A DNA stretch of 64,000 nucleotides from Vibrio crassostreae 9ZC13 (lineage in GTDB: Bacteria; Pseudomonadota; Gammaproteobacteria; Enterobacterales; Vibrionaceae): assembly GCF_000272045.2 (NCBI RefSeq), contig NZ_AJYZ02000019.1, positions 1,277,899 to 1,341,898 of the forward strand, written 5' to 3'. Both the position numbers and the translations under genes were made by a program. Under the pieces are notes generated by a model that did not search any database, was not told where the DNA came from, and saw only the letters and a program-made list of their open reading frames with translations. Numbering within the stretch: the stretch's first letter is position 1; each line of letters begins with the position of its first letter. Below, piece after piece: positions 43,766 through 52,773 of this stretch.

Positions 43766-44917
43766 ATGATTAAGCATACGGGACACCCTGATTTAGAAAA
43801 ACAATACAATGCCATCGGCACACCATTTCTCTATTTGGATAAACAAAAATTTTTGAGCAACCTTGCTCAAATGCGCAGCCATATGTCGAAACTAGGCACA
43901 CCACTAAGACCCCACTTTAAAACAGTAAAGTCGTTAGATGCGCTTCCTTACTTAATTGACTCTCTAGAGGCTCCAATCACTGTATCCACCCTTGAGGAAG
44001 CAGAACAGCTTGCCAGTTATGGTTGTAAAGACATTCTCTATGCTGTTGGCATATCAAAAGAAAAGCTATTGCGAGTCGAACTGCTACTGAAACGTGGTAT
44101 GAGTATTGTGGTTTTACTTGATAGCATGGAACAAGTCGATTTCGTTAACACCTACTGTCAAGAACGTGGGTGTGTTATTAGCTGCCTGATAGAGATTGAT
44201 TGCGACGGACACCGAGGTGGAGTAAGTGCAGATTCCGAAGCCCTGATTGCAATGGCTAAGAGCTTAGATAAGGGTTTGGGCAATTTTAAAGGGGTGATGC
44301 TCCACGCAGGTGAGTCTTACCACTGTAAGTCTCGAGAAGCGTTAAACCAATCCGCCAGTAATGAAGTAGCGACTGCACAACTTGCGGCGAAACGCCTCGA
44401 GTCGGTTGGGATTTACTGCGAAATAGTCAGCGTGGGTTCTACCCCGACGGCATGCTCATACACAAACACAAGTGGAATCACAGAAGTCAGAGCTGGCGTC
44501 TATTCATTGTTTGACTTAGTGATGCATCGGCTTGGAGTATGCACTTTAAACGATATCGCAATCTCAGTAGTAAGTAGTGTTATTGGACACAACAAATCGA
44601 GGGGGCAAATATTTGTTGATGCTGGATGGATGGCTCTTTCTTTAGATAAAGGTCATGACGAACAATGTTATGGCGTGGTTCTCCAACCGAATGGCAAAGA
44701 GAGTCAAATACTGAAAGTAGTGCAGGTAAATCAAGAGCACGGCATACTCGAAGCGGCTTCTGGAAGCGAGATCGACTTCGAATGTTTTCCCATTGGTTCT
44801 AGAGTACACATCGTCCCAAATCATGCATGCTCTACAAGCGCGATGCACAGTAAATACTATGTCTTTGACTTGGTCGAGGGTCAAATTGAGCAATGGCAAC
44901 GTGTTTCAGGGTGGTAA
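43766..44917 (+). CDS. Fold-III PLP enzyme of the D-threonine aldolase/D-serine dehydratase family
   Basis: Protein of 383 residues with an alanine-racemase-like N-terminal barrel. The PLP lysine is K52 in LRPHFKTVKS (family form RPHxKTHK). The C-terminal D-serine-dehydratase-like domain carries the divalent-metal ligands in PNHACSTSAMH (H353, C355). Members are D-threonine aldolases, D-serine or 3-hydroxyaspartate dehydratases, and beta-hydroxyaspartate aldolase (BhcC). AGGT lies about 7 bases before the ATG. First gene of an operon with an OCD-family enzyme and a GNAT, divergent from a LysR gene. The reaction cannot be fixed from sequence alone. Confidence 0.83.
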   Translation: MIKHTGHPDLEKQYNAIGTPFLYLDKQKFLSNLAQMRSHMSKLGTPLRPHFKTVKSLDALPYLIDSLEAPITVSTLEEAEQLASYGCKDILYAVGISKEKLLRVELLLKRGMSIVVLLDSMEQVDFVNTYCQERGCVISCLIEIDCDGHRGGVSADSEALIAMAKSLDKGLGNFKGVMLHAGESYHCKSREALNQSASNEVATAQLAAKRLESVGIYCEIVSVGSTPTACSYTNTSGITEVRAGVYSLFDLVMHRLGVCTLNDIAISVVSSVIGHNKSRGQIFVDAGWMALSLDKGHDEQCYGVVLQPNGKESQILKVVQVNQEHGILEAASGSEIDFECFPIGSRVHIVPNHACSTSAMHSKYYVFDLVEGQIEQWQRVSGW

Positions 44918-44919
44918 AC

Positions 44920-45843
44920 ATGATTTATCTAGATGAAAAAACGACAGCAGCGTTAATTTCTCACGAGCTGGCATACAAAGCGGTCAAAGCGGCATTTTCT
45001 TCAGTACAAGATCAGCACTCATCAATATTTCCGGTCGTTAACGCATCAGGCCCGATCGAAGGCTCAATGTTTTCACTCAAATCAGCATGCACAAATCAAT
45101 TACTTGGTTGGAAAATGGGAAGCTATTGGCCTTGCAATAATCAGTTTGGGCGACCGAACCATGGTACTCATATCTTTCTTCTTTCACCGGATACGGGGGA
45201 AATGAAAGCCATTTTGTCAGCAAGTTTGGTCAATGCCTACCGAACTGCAGCAGCTGATGCCATCGCTGTTGATCTACTGGCGAGACAAGATTCATCTGTA
45301 CTCGCGTTATTTGGCACAGGTCATCAAGCTAAATACGAAGCGCTTGCCATTTCAAAAGTTAGGAATCTATCTAAAGTCCTGATTGTTGGTAGAAATCAGA
45401 CTAACGCCAACCAACTAGCGAAAGAGCTAAGCAAAGAAGGGTTAACAACAGACATCAAATCCGCTCAAGAAGCCTGTGAAAGCGCAGATATTATTGTTAC
45501 CGTTACAGCGTCCACCGCTCCTTTGTTTGAATCTTCATGGGTAAAACCTGGAACTCATATTTCTGCAATGGGAGCAGATAAAATAGGAAAACAGGAACTT
45601 CCACCATCGCTATTTGAGAACGCCACCCTCTACTGTGATTATTTATCTCAGTCCAAAACAATTGGTGAGTTCCAGCATGCGCCAGATAAAGAGATCTATC
45701 AGATCGGTGACAATCTTCAATTAAAAGAAAGGAACAAAAACGACATTACTATTTTTGATAGCTCAGGAATTGCCTATCAAGATCTTTATATTGCGCAAAT
45801 AGTTTTAGATAAATACCTATCCAAGGGAGATTACCATGAATAA
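44920..45843 (+). CDS. Ornithine cyclodeaminase/mu-crystallin family enzyme
   Basis: NAD(P)-binding protein of 307 residues. Substrate loop NAYRTAAADAIAVDLLAR (Arg108), Rossmann motif LALFGTGHQAKYEALA near 130 and the catalytic Asp in SAMGADKIGKQELP near 225. The family includes ornithine cyclodeaminase, pyrroline/piperideine-2-carboxylate reductases, alanine dehydrogenase and iminosuccinate reductase. The frame is open to 44893, but the ATG at 44920, two bases after the previous stop, matches the family N-terminus. It overlaps the GNAT gene by 8 bases. Its partner enzyme suggests an imino-acid reductase or cyclodeaminase acting on the same small amino acid. Confidence 0.85.
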   Translation: MIYLDEKTTAALISHELAYKAVKAAFSSVQDQHSSIFPVVNASGPIEGSMFSLKSACTNQLLGWKMGSYWPCNNQFGRPNHGTHIFLLSPDTGEMKAILSASLVNAYRTAAADAIAVDLLARQDSSVLALFGTGHQAKYEALAISKVRNLSKVLIVGRNQTNANQLAKELSKEGLTTDIKSAQEACESADIIVTVTASTAPLFESSWVKPGTHISAMGADKIGKQELPPSLFENATLYCDYLSQSKTIGEFQHAPDKEIYQIGDNLQLKERNKNDITIFDSSGIAYQDLYIAQIVLDKYLSKGDYHE

Positions 45844-46309
45844 CGTTGGCTTTTTAAAAATAAACGGTAACACCATCGATGACATTATCGACCTCTCCGT
45901 GGAAGAGTCCCAAAAACACCTCATTGCTAATAACGCAGAATGGCTTGCAGAGGCGAGTTTCAACGACGATAGCGTCAGTTACGGCATTTATTTAGACGAC
46001 AAACCAGCAGGGCTCATCTCTCTTATCGATCCAAGACTACTCGACAAGTTCGATGAGCACTTTCAAAAGGATCATTTGTACGTGTGGCGCGTCATGATTG
46101 ACCATCGTTTTCAAGGAAAGGGATTGGGAAATCAAGCGATTAACTTTAGTAAGCGATACGCTTCCATTATCGGTTTACAAGGCGTGTCCCTGACCACAAT
46201 GGATAAAGAGGAAGGGAATGCTCTCCATATTTACCAAAAGCTCGGATTTATACCAACGGGTAGAAGACTTGATGATGAAATTGAATTAATTTTTAGCTTA
46301 AAGGAATGA
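45836..46309 (+). CDS. GNAT N-acetyltransferase
   Basis: Acetyltransferase of 157 residues. The acetyl-CoA motif A is VMIDHRFQGKGLGNQAINF, with motif B YQKLGFIPTGRRLDDEIEL; the layout is like BltD/spermidine acetyltransferases. It overlaps the OCD gene by 8 bases and ends at a clear terminator, so it is the last gene of the three-gene operon. It may acetylate an amino acid or amine that the first two enzymes make or use. Confidence 0.83.
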   Translation: MNNVGFLKINGNTIDDIIDLSVEESQKHLIANNAEWLAEASFNDDSVSYGIYLDDKPAGLISLIDPRLLDKFDEHFQKDHLYVWRVMIDHRFQGKGLGNQAINFSKRYASIIGLQGVSLTTMDKEEGNALHIYQKLGFIPTGRRLDDEIELIFSLKE

Positions 46310-46337
46310 GTGGATAAACAAGTCAGATGGTGTGTCT

Positions 46338-46364
46338 GGGGCGGCTATTTGGCCGCCTCATTTT
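46338..46364 (+). terminator. Terminator after GNAT gene
   Basis: GGCGGC and GCCGCC around TATTTG, with flanking G-C and G-T pairs, then TTTT. Confidence 0.8.
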
Positions 46365-46710
46365 ATACTTCAACTGTAAAGGTATTGAAGAGTTCATTCA
46401 AAAACGCTGACCCCTCGTGCACTCTCACCTCCCCCCGGTCACAGAGTAACCAACAATCAAATTGACTCTTATTCAGTCTCCGTAACCTTTAAAGATCTTG
46501 AATCGCTTCGATGAGCTTTTTGACTGGAGTATGGTCTGACTCTATCCTATTGTCCATACTATCTAAATATGCTGACTACCTAGAGTGAAGAAAGAAAATG
46601 TGTCGGGCCTTTTCCTAACCATTAGTTTATGTATTGTAAAAATAGATTGCCGATGTAGTTCACTCATCGAAGTGAACACACAATGGGGCAAAAGTGTTTT
46701 AGCTTACCTG

Positions 46711-46846
46711 CCCCGTATTGAACAATATGAACGCGCAAATATAAGCGGTGAGATCGATAGCTTTACTCAGCGGTATTCCTGCACCATGGTTCGCATTGAC
46801 ATCAGTACGAATCATCACAGGCGCACCACCTTGATGCTTGTCTTGA
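46711..46846 (-). pseudogene. Fragment of a second prolyl oligopeptidase gene (3' end)
   Basis: The minus strand reads DKHQGGAPVMIRTDVNANHG and then GAGIPLSKAIDLTAYI, clearly the counterpart of residues 636-675 of the intact prolyl oligopeptidase 0.9 kb away (DKHEGSAPVMIRIDVNAGHG). The fragment keeps the catalytic His but the preceding Gly is Asn, and no start or stop of its own remains. Similarity stops at 46846, two bases before the stop codon of the chimeric gene upstream. Confidence 0.82.
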
Positions 46847-46848
46847 AA

Positions 46849-47268
46849 TTAACGATACAAAGATTTGGTCGACTCTCTCACAATTAAATCAATCGGAGGC
46901 AACCTTGCTTCATGTCGCTCGCCAGATAACAAGTTCAAGATCGACTGAGCACACACTTCACCAATCTCTTCAATTGGCTGCCTTAATGTTGTTAACGCGG
47001 GTGTGAAATACTTCGACGTTGGTAAGTCATCAAACCCAATCACTGACACATCTTCTGGCACTTTATAACCGTGATCGTGTAGCGCCTTAATCGCCCCGTA
47101 AGCGGTTTGGTCGTTAGCAGTAAACAAGGCGGAGAAGTGAACCCTAGATTCTAACTCTTGAATTCGTTTTTCTAATGCTTCGATATCAGTATCAGCAGCA
47201 AAAGAAGAGAGTGAAGCAAGCGAGGCCGCCACTGCGACTGTTATTGGCAAAAGCTTAAAATTTTGCAT
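46849..47268 (-). pseudogene. Chimera of a porin signal peptide and a LacI-family effector domain
   Basis: Open frame of 139 codons joined from two unrelated pieces. Residues 1-43 are a signal peptide and coiled-coil start of a LamB/ScrY-type sugar porin (KLLPITVAVAASLASLSSFA, then TDIEALEKRIQELESRV). From residue 44 it is the C-terminal third of a LacI/GalR repressor (ALFTANDQTAYGAIKALHDH, VSVIGFDDLPTSKYFTP, LTTLRQPIEEIGE) with no DNA-binding domain. An in-frame deletion or recombination must have created it. It is probably nonfunctional, although it could be expressed and exported from the old porin promoter. Confidence 0.8.
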
Positions 47269-47641
47269 TGTAATTCCCTATTATTTTTTTGAGTTTTCAT
47301 CGAACAGGGAAATATTAAGCAATGAAAGAGTTGAAAAGTTGGTCGCTGTTCACACTGATAAATCAGCTTAAATGCCATGAAACTTTTAGAAAATCCATGA
47401 CGAAAACTACTGATTTTAGATCAACAGGTTATAGTGAAAAATGCGTAAAATATCAGCTTGAAATCGCTTTCATTTCATCAGTAATGGTGGCGGCTATCAC
47501 GTAAAAGGGTGCCGAAAAGCAAAGAGAACGAGGTGTGAATTTGATTGGTTTTCATATATATGAAAAACCTCAAAATCTAAGGTAGATTTTGAGGCTTCTT
47601 GGTCTGAGTAAAATACCCAGTTATCTAGAATCAAGCATTCG
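47269..47641. other. Intergenic region between chimera and prolyl oligopeptidase
   Basis: Probably holds the old porin promoter (right of 47268) and the terminator at 47562-47594. A 60-codon frame at 47322-47504 has no supporting feature. Confidence 0.4.
47562..47594 (-). terminator. Terminator after prolyl oligopeptidase gene
   Basis: Perfect 12-base arms CCTCAAAATCTA and TAGATTTTGAGG with loop AGG; on the minus strand TTTTTCA follows. Confidence 0.88.
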
Positions 47642-49702
47642 TTAAAGTGAATCTAGAGACGCAACCCCCATATTGAACAGAGTAAATGCGTAGATATCGG
47701 CGGTGAGATCGATCGCTTTGCTGAGCGGCATTCCGGCGCCATGGCCCGCATTAACATCAATACGAATCATCACGGGCGCACTACCTTCATGCTTATCTTG
47801 CAGCTCTGAGATGAACTTATAAGAGTGAGCCGGTACTACGCGGTCATCGTGATCAGCGGTCGTCACCAATGTTGCTGGATAATCCGTGCCACGCACCACA
47901 TTATGAACCGGAGAATAGCCAAGCAGATATTCGAACATCTCTCTGTTCTGCGCGGATGTGCCATAGTCGTACGCCCACCCTTCGCCAGACGTGAATGTGT
48001 GGTAACGCAACATGTCCAACACCCCAACAGCAGGCAGAGCCACTTGGAACAGCTCAGGCTTTTGTGTCATACAAGCTCCTACCAGCAAGCCTCCGTTAGA
48101 ACCGCCGCGAATCGCCAACTTATCGCTACTGGTGTAGTTTTCTTCAATTAAGAACTCGGCAGCAGCAATGAAGTCGTCAAAGACATTCTGCTTTTTCTGC
48201 TGAGTTCCCGCTTTGTGCCACGCCTTACCATACTCACCACCGCCACGCAGGTTCGGCACCGCATATACGCCACCCAGTTCTAGCCAACTGCCAACCGTGC
48301 CCGAAAAAGAAGGCGTTAGGCTAACGTTAAAGCCACCATAGGCGTACAACATGGTTGGATTATTGCCATCTAACACTAATCCCTTCTTATAAGAGATAAG
48401 CATCGGAACCTTGGTGCCATCCTTCGAGGTATAGAAGACTTGTTTAGACTCAAATTGATCCGACTCAAACGGAGACTCAGAGCGTTGGTAGATTTCAGAA
48501 TTGCCTGATTCGACATCGAAAGAGAAAATCGTTGGCGGCGTTACATAGTTGGTAAAGGTGTAATAAAGCTGAGTTTGCTCGTTTTTTCCACCTAAGCCAC
48601 TGGCCGTTCCCAGCCCAGGCAAATGAATTTCACGAACTAGGTTACCTTGGTAATCCAACTGCTCAATCTTAGACACCACATCCACCATGTAGTGAGCAAA
48701 CAAGTGGCCACCACCCGTGCTGATATCCAATGGCTGTGGCTTTTCAGGGATGATTTCGAGCCATTTCCCATCGCGAGTACCAAAGCTCACCACCTTGCCA
48801 TTAGGCGCATCAAGATTCGTATATAGAATGAAGGTCTCATCTTGGTTATCGATGAGATAAATGTCGCTATCCACATGATCAATCAGCGTGTTCAGCTGTT
48901 GTTCTGGTGAGTTTAAATCGATATAGAACAGTCTATTACCCGATGTCGACTCTCGCCCTAGAATGATCAAGTAACGGTCGTCTTCGGTGGTATAGCCTGA
49001 TACATAGCGGTGCTGCTCAGCGTTGTTCTCACCAAAGATAACTTTGTCGCTAGCTTGCTCTGTACCCAACTCATGGAAGTACAGCTTGTGTTGCTCAGTA
49101 CGAGCAGAGAGTTCACTGCCGTCTGGCTTGTCGTAACTAGAGTAATAAAAGCCGCGATTACCCAACCAAGAAATACCAGTAAATTTGGCGTCAGTGATTT
49201 CGGCTTCAAGCTGCTGTTTAGTCTCGGTATCAATCACGAAGATCTTGCGCCAGTCGCTACCACCTTCAGAAATGCTGTACGCCACTAAGCTGTAGTCTTT
49301 AGAAAACGACACCGAGCCTAGAGATGTGGTGCCGTCTTCCGAGAAGGTATTCGGATCTAGGAATACTTCAATCGACTGACCTTCTTTCTGACGATAAAGA
49401 ATACTGTGATTCTGCAGTCCATCATTCTTATAGAAATAGGTGTAATTACCTCGCACAAACGGCTGTGAGCTCTTTTTGTAGTCTTGCGCTTTCGCTAATC
49501 GCTCTCGCAGTTCTGCGCGATACGGGATTTGAGCGAGGTAATCAAACGTCACTTCATTCTGGCTCGCCACCCACTGCGCGGTTTCGTCACTTCTGTCGTC
49601 TTCTAACCAGCGATATGGGTCTTCGACTATCTGACCAAAATAGTCATCGCTGACGATCTGTTTGTTGGTGACTGGATATTGATACTCTTTTAAATAGCTC
49701 AT
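47642..49702 (-). CDS. Prolyl oligopeptidase (S9A family)
   Basis: Serine peptidase of 686 residues cleaving short peptides after proline. Layout: N-terminal strand, seven-bladed propeller (about 70-420), alpha/beta-hydrolase domain. The catalytic serine is S535 in RGGSNGGLLVGA, the Asp lies in ADHDDRVVP (617-620), and the His is H654 in NAGHGAG. No signal peptide is seen, so it is cytoplasmic. AAGGA is 5 bases before the ATG. It starts 11 bases after the stop of a LysR gene in the same direction, so they may share a transcript. A decayed copy of its 3' end lies at 46711-46846. Confidence 0.93.
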   Translation of the reverse strand: MSYLKEYQYPVTNKQIVSDDYFGQIVEDPYRWLEDDRSDETAQWVASQNEVTFDYLAQIPYRAELRERLAKAQDYKKSSQPFVRGNYTYFYKNDGLQNHSILYRQKEGQSIEVFLDPNTFSEDGTTSLGSVSFSKDYSLVAYSISEGGSDWRKIFVIDTETKQQLEAEITDAKFTGISWLGNRGFYYSSYDKPDGSELSARTEQHKLYFHELGTEQASDKVIFGENNAEQHRYVSGYTTEDDRYLIILGRESTSGNRLFYIDLNSPEQQLNTLIDHVDSDIYLIDNQDETFILYTNLDAPNGKVVSFGTRDGKWLEIIPEKPQPLDISTGGGHLFAHYMVDVVSKIEQLDYQGNLVREIHLPGLGTASGLGGKNEQTQLYYTFTNYVTPPTIFSFDVESGNSEIYQRSESPFESDQFESKQVFYTSKDGTKVPMLISYKKGLVLDGNNPTMLYAYGGFNVSLTPSFSGTVGSWLELGGVYAVPNLRGGGEYGKAWHKAGTQQKKQNVFDDFIAAAEFLIEENYTSSDKLAIRGGSNGGLLVGACMTQKPELFQVALPAVGVLDMLRYHTFTSGEGWAYDYGTSAQNREMFEYLLGYSPVHNVVRGTDYPATLVTTADHDDRVVPAHSYKFISELQDKHEGSAPVMIRIDVNAGHGAGMPLSKAIDLTADIYAFTLFNMGVASLDSL

Positions 49703-49713
49703 CGTGATCCTTA

Positions 49714-50631
49714 TTAAAAATAATGTGAAATCGTCAGATAACGCGTTCTGATGTGTTCAATCAATAACTTAATCTTGTTCGGTGGCTGACGAGTGAACGG
49801 GTACACCGCATAAATACCCAGCTTTTTACCGACTAAATCAGGGAAGATATCCACCAGCTGGCCGTTACGAATATCGTGATACACCAGACAACGTGGCACG
49901 TACGCCACACCATGACCGCCCAAAGCGGCTTTTCGTAATGCCGTCGCGTTATCGGTAGAGAAAGAGCCAGAGACGCGCACGATGTATTTGTCGTTGTCGG
50001 TACAGCCATCCTTACTGTGTAAGAACTGCCACTCACTAGCGCCTGTCGTTTGATAAGCGTATTGCAAGCAATTGTGCTCAACCAAATCCTTGGGCTGCAT
50101 CGGCTTACCGTTCTTAGCGATATAAGATGGCGAGGCACACACCACCCATTGTGAATCCAATATATGACGAGCAATGAGGCTTGAATCTTCCAAGTAGCCG
50201 GTTCGAATCACCAAATCGAGACCATCCTCAACCAAGTCGACAAAGCGATTATTCAGAGACATATCGACCGTTAAACCTGGGTGCATATTACAAAACTCGG
50301 CCACAGCGTCTGCGAGAATCAAATCTCCGGAGATATTAGGCACTGACATTTTGATATGACCACTGACATTTTCACCAAAGCCTGAAACTGCGTCCATAGC
50401 CTCTTGAGCTGCCTGCTTCACATTTTTGGCCCCGTGTAACATTGCCTTGCCCGCCTCAGTCAAGGTCAATTTACGCGTGGTTCGATATAATAATTGCACG
50501 CCAATCTCTTCCTCTAAACGCGCAATTCTTTTACTAACTACCGAATTTGTAAGGTTATTTTGCTCTGCCACCTTACTAAAACTGCCCAGCTCTACCACCT
50601 GTGAAAACAGGATCAAATCGTCTGCTCGCAT
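49714..50631 (-). CDS. LysR-family regulator, divergent from lldP
   Basis: LTTR of 305 residues: LILFSQVVELGSFSKVAEQ and NSVVSKRIARLEEEIGVQLL form the winged helix, and the effector domain is of the CrgA-like type (GHIKMSVPNISGDLILADAV). It faces the lactate operon across 246 bases and is the obvious candidate regulator for it, although in E. coli the lactate operon is under a GntR protein. It is also 11 bases upstream of the prolyl oligopeptidase gene. Confidence 0.88.
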   Translation of the reverse strand: MRADDLILFSQVVELGSFSKVAEQNNLTNSVVSKRIARLEEEIGVQLLYRTTRKLTLTEAGKAMLHGAKNVKQAAQEAMDAVSGFGENVSGHIKMSVPNISGDLILADAVAEFCNMHPGLTVDMSLNNRFVDLVEDGLDLVIRTGYLEDSSLIARHILDSQWVVCASPSYIAKNGKPMQPKDLVEHNCLQYAYQTTGASEWQFLHSKDGCTDNDKYIVRVSGSFSTDNATALRKAALGGHGVAYVPRCLVYHDIRNGQLVDIFPDLVGKKLGIYAVYPFTRQPPNKIKLLIEHIRTRYLTISHYF

Positions 50632-50877
50632 CTGATTATGCCAATTTTGGAATTAATTATTTTCATTATTTCCCTATATCAATAAAAAATAAAGGGGTAA
50701 ATTCACGCCAAATTAACAAAACAATTACAAAAACAGCTTTTGCAATCACATCGGTTACAAATAAAGCGACTCTAATTACAACAATTGAATCCTCGAGATT
50801 CAGATTACACCTACAAAACTAATGACGTGTTATTCACTTCAAACATGAACGTTTGAAAACAGTACGAGGAAGTACCC

Positions 50878-52572
50878 ATGAGTGAAACTCTACTAGCCCT
50901 ATTGGCATTTTTACCAATAGTTGTTGCAGCGATTCTGCTGGTTGGCCTTAACTGGCCTGCAAAAAAAGCGATGCCTGTGGCATTTGCCTTAACCGTTGCT
51001 ATCGCCCTACTTGCTTGGGACATGTCTGGCACTCGCGTGCTGGCTTCTGTATTCCAAGGCTTCGGCATTACAGTGTCGGTTCTCTGGATTGTGTTCGGCG
51101 CCATCTTCTTATTAAACACTTTGAAACACACCGGAGCTATCACCACCATCCGCAACGGATTCACTGATATATCCGCTGACCGTCGTGTTCAAGCAATCAT
51201 CATTGCTTGGTGTTTCGGTTCATTCATTGAGGGCGCATCTGGCTTCGGCACACCAGCTGCCATCGCTGCACCACTGCTGGTTGCTATCGGCTTCCCTGCG
51301 CTGGCTGCGGTACTGATGGGCATGATGATCCAATCTACGCCAGTATCATTCGGCGCGGTTGGTACACCTATCATCGTTGGTGTGAACAAAGGATTGGACA
51401 CGCACAACATTGGTGAAAGCCTGATTGCCAATGGTTCAACATGGGATGCTTACCTACAACAGATCACATCAAGTGTTGCAATCATCCACGCCTGCGTTGG
51501 TGTGATGATTCCTGTCTTGATGGCAATGATGCTGACTCGCTTCTTCGGTAAGAACAAAAGCTGGACTGAAGGTTTAGATATCCTGCCGTTCGCACTGTTC
51601 GCAGGTGCTGCTTTCACTATTCCTTACGCACTAACAGGTGTTTTCCTAGGCGCTGAATTCCCATCACTGATTGGTGGTTTGGTTGGCCTTGCGATTGTGG
51701 TTACTGCAGCAAAACGTGGCTTCCTCGTACCAAAATCAAAATGGGATTTTGAGAGCGAAGACAAGTGGCCTGCAGAATGGCTAGGTTCTCTGAAAATCGA
51801 CCTTGACGACAACAATCAAGGCCATAAGAAGATGAGCATGGCGATGGCATGGGCACCATACGTGCTGCTAGCGGTGACCTTGGTTGCGAGCCGCGTGAGC
51901 CCTGAATTCAAAGGCCTACTGAAGAGCGTTAGCCTATCGTTCAGCAACATCCTTGGTGAAACCGGTGTGAGCACTGCGATTCAGCCTCTGTATCTACCGG
52001 GCGGTATCTTGGTCTTCGTCGCGCTGGTTGCTGTTCTCATGCAATCTCGCAGCGCAACGCCACTGGCTAAAGCCTTCGGTGAATCGAGCAAGACTCTGAT
52101 TGGCGCAGGCTTTGTGTTGGCGTTCACCATCCCAATGGTTCGTATCTTCATTAACTCTGGTGTGAACGGCGCAGATTTAGCAAGTATGCCCGTAACCACG
52201 GCAAACTTCGCAGCTGACCTCGTTGGTAGCGCATTCCCAGCATTGAGTGCAACGGTTGGTGCGTTAGGTGCCTTCATTGCAGGTTCGAACACAGTTTCAA
52301 ACATGATGTTCAGCCAGTTCCAATTCGAAGTAGCGCAGACTCTGACTATCTCTAGTGCGGTGGTTGTTGCTCTACAAGCCGTTGGTGCAGCAGCAGGTAA
52401 CATGATTGCGATTCACAACGTGGTAGCGGCATCAGCAACTGTTGGCTTGCTAGGACGCGAAGGTGCAACCCTACGTAAGACAATCATTCCAACGTTCTAC
52501 TACTTGGTGATGACAGGCATCATCGGCCTAGTGGTTATCTACGGATTCAAAATGACCGACGCACTTATGTAA
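50878..52572 (+). CDS. lldP: L-lactate permease
   Basis: LctP-family carrier of 564 residues with about 13 membrane helices, importing L- and D-lactate (and glycolate) with protons. Family signatures are [32 protein letters not shown], and near the C-terminus [22 protein letters not shown], quoted as [25 protein letters not shown] lies just upstream of the ATG. It opens the lldP-lldD-dld group. Confidence 0.95.
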   Translation: MSETLLALLAFLPIVVAAILLVGLNWPAKKAMPVAFALTVAIALLAWDMSGTRVLASVFQGFGITVSVLWIVFGAIFLLNTLKHTGAITTIRNGFTDISADRRVQAIIIAWCFGSFIEGASGFGTPAAIAAPLLVAIGFPALAAVLMGMMIQSTPVSFGAVGTPIIVGVNKGLDTHNIGESLIANGSTWDAYLQQITSSVAIIHACVGVMIPVLMAMMLTRFFGKNKSWTEGLDILPFALFAGAAFTIPYALTGVFLGAEFPSLIGGLVGLAIVVTAAKRGFLVPKSKWDFESEDKWPAEWLGSLKIDLDDNNQGHKKMSMAMAWAPYVLLAVTLVASRVSPEFKGLLKSVSLSFSNILGETGVSTAIQPLYLPGGILVFVALVAVLMQSRSATPLAKAFGESSKTLIGAGFVLAFTIPMVRIFINSGVNGADLASMPVTTANFAADLVGSAFPALSATVGALGAFIAGSNTVSNMMFSQFQFEVAQTLTISSAVVVALQAVGAAAGNMIAIHNVVAASATVGLLGREGATLRKTIIPTFYYLVMTGIIGLVVIYGFKMTDALM

Positions 52573-52595
52573 ACCATAAGTCGTTCAAAAGCACT

Positions 52596-52700
52596 TGGCG
52601 TTAATACTCAATTCCCCGACAGCGACACCGTCTAATAAGACAGTTGATGAGTTCCGGGATGGATACTAGAGCACATCAACACCCATGGGTATTAACGCCA
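52596..52700 (+). other. Large folded element between lldP and lldD
   Basis: TGGCGTTAATAC (52596-52607) and GTATTAACGCCA (52689-52700) are perfect 12-base arms enclosing 81 bases. Inside are a second helix GTTGATG/CATCAAC (52643-52649, 52674-52680) and a small helix GTCT/AGAC (52630-52641). The whole looks like a multi-helix RNA. No reading frame is open. Confidence 0.65.
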
Positions 52701-52773
52701 TTTTCCCGAATTAAAGCAGCCCAAACCAAGCTCTCAAAGAAGAGCAACATCCCAAGAATTTAGGACTGAAATT

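Larger units (their letters stand above)
46310..46848. other. Decayed intergenic region
   Basis: After the terminator at 46338-46364 the 539 bases contain no intact gene. A TGGGGCAAAAGTG word (46684) resembles two words in the 42.5-kb region. The right end is a decayed prolyl oligopeptidase fragment (46711-46846). The open frame at 46585-46887 on the plus strand runs antisense to that fragment and is not a gene. Confidence 0.6.

Noticed and set aside
46585..46887. Open frame of 100 codons on the plus strand
   Set aside because: Its right half is antisense to the decayed prolyl oligopeptidase fragment and the left half has no ribosome site or family match.
47322..47504. Open frame of 60 codons upstream of the porin/LacI chimera
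   Set aside because: It lies in the probable promoter of the old porin gene and has no supporting signal.
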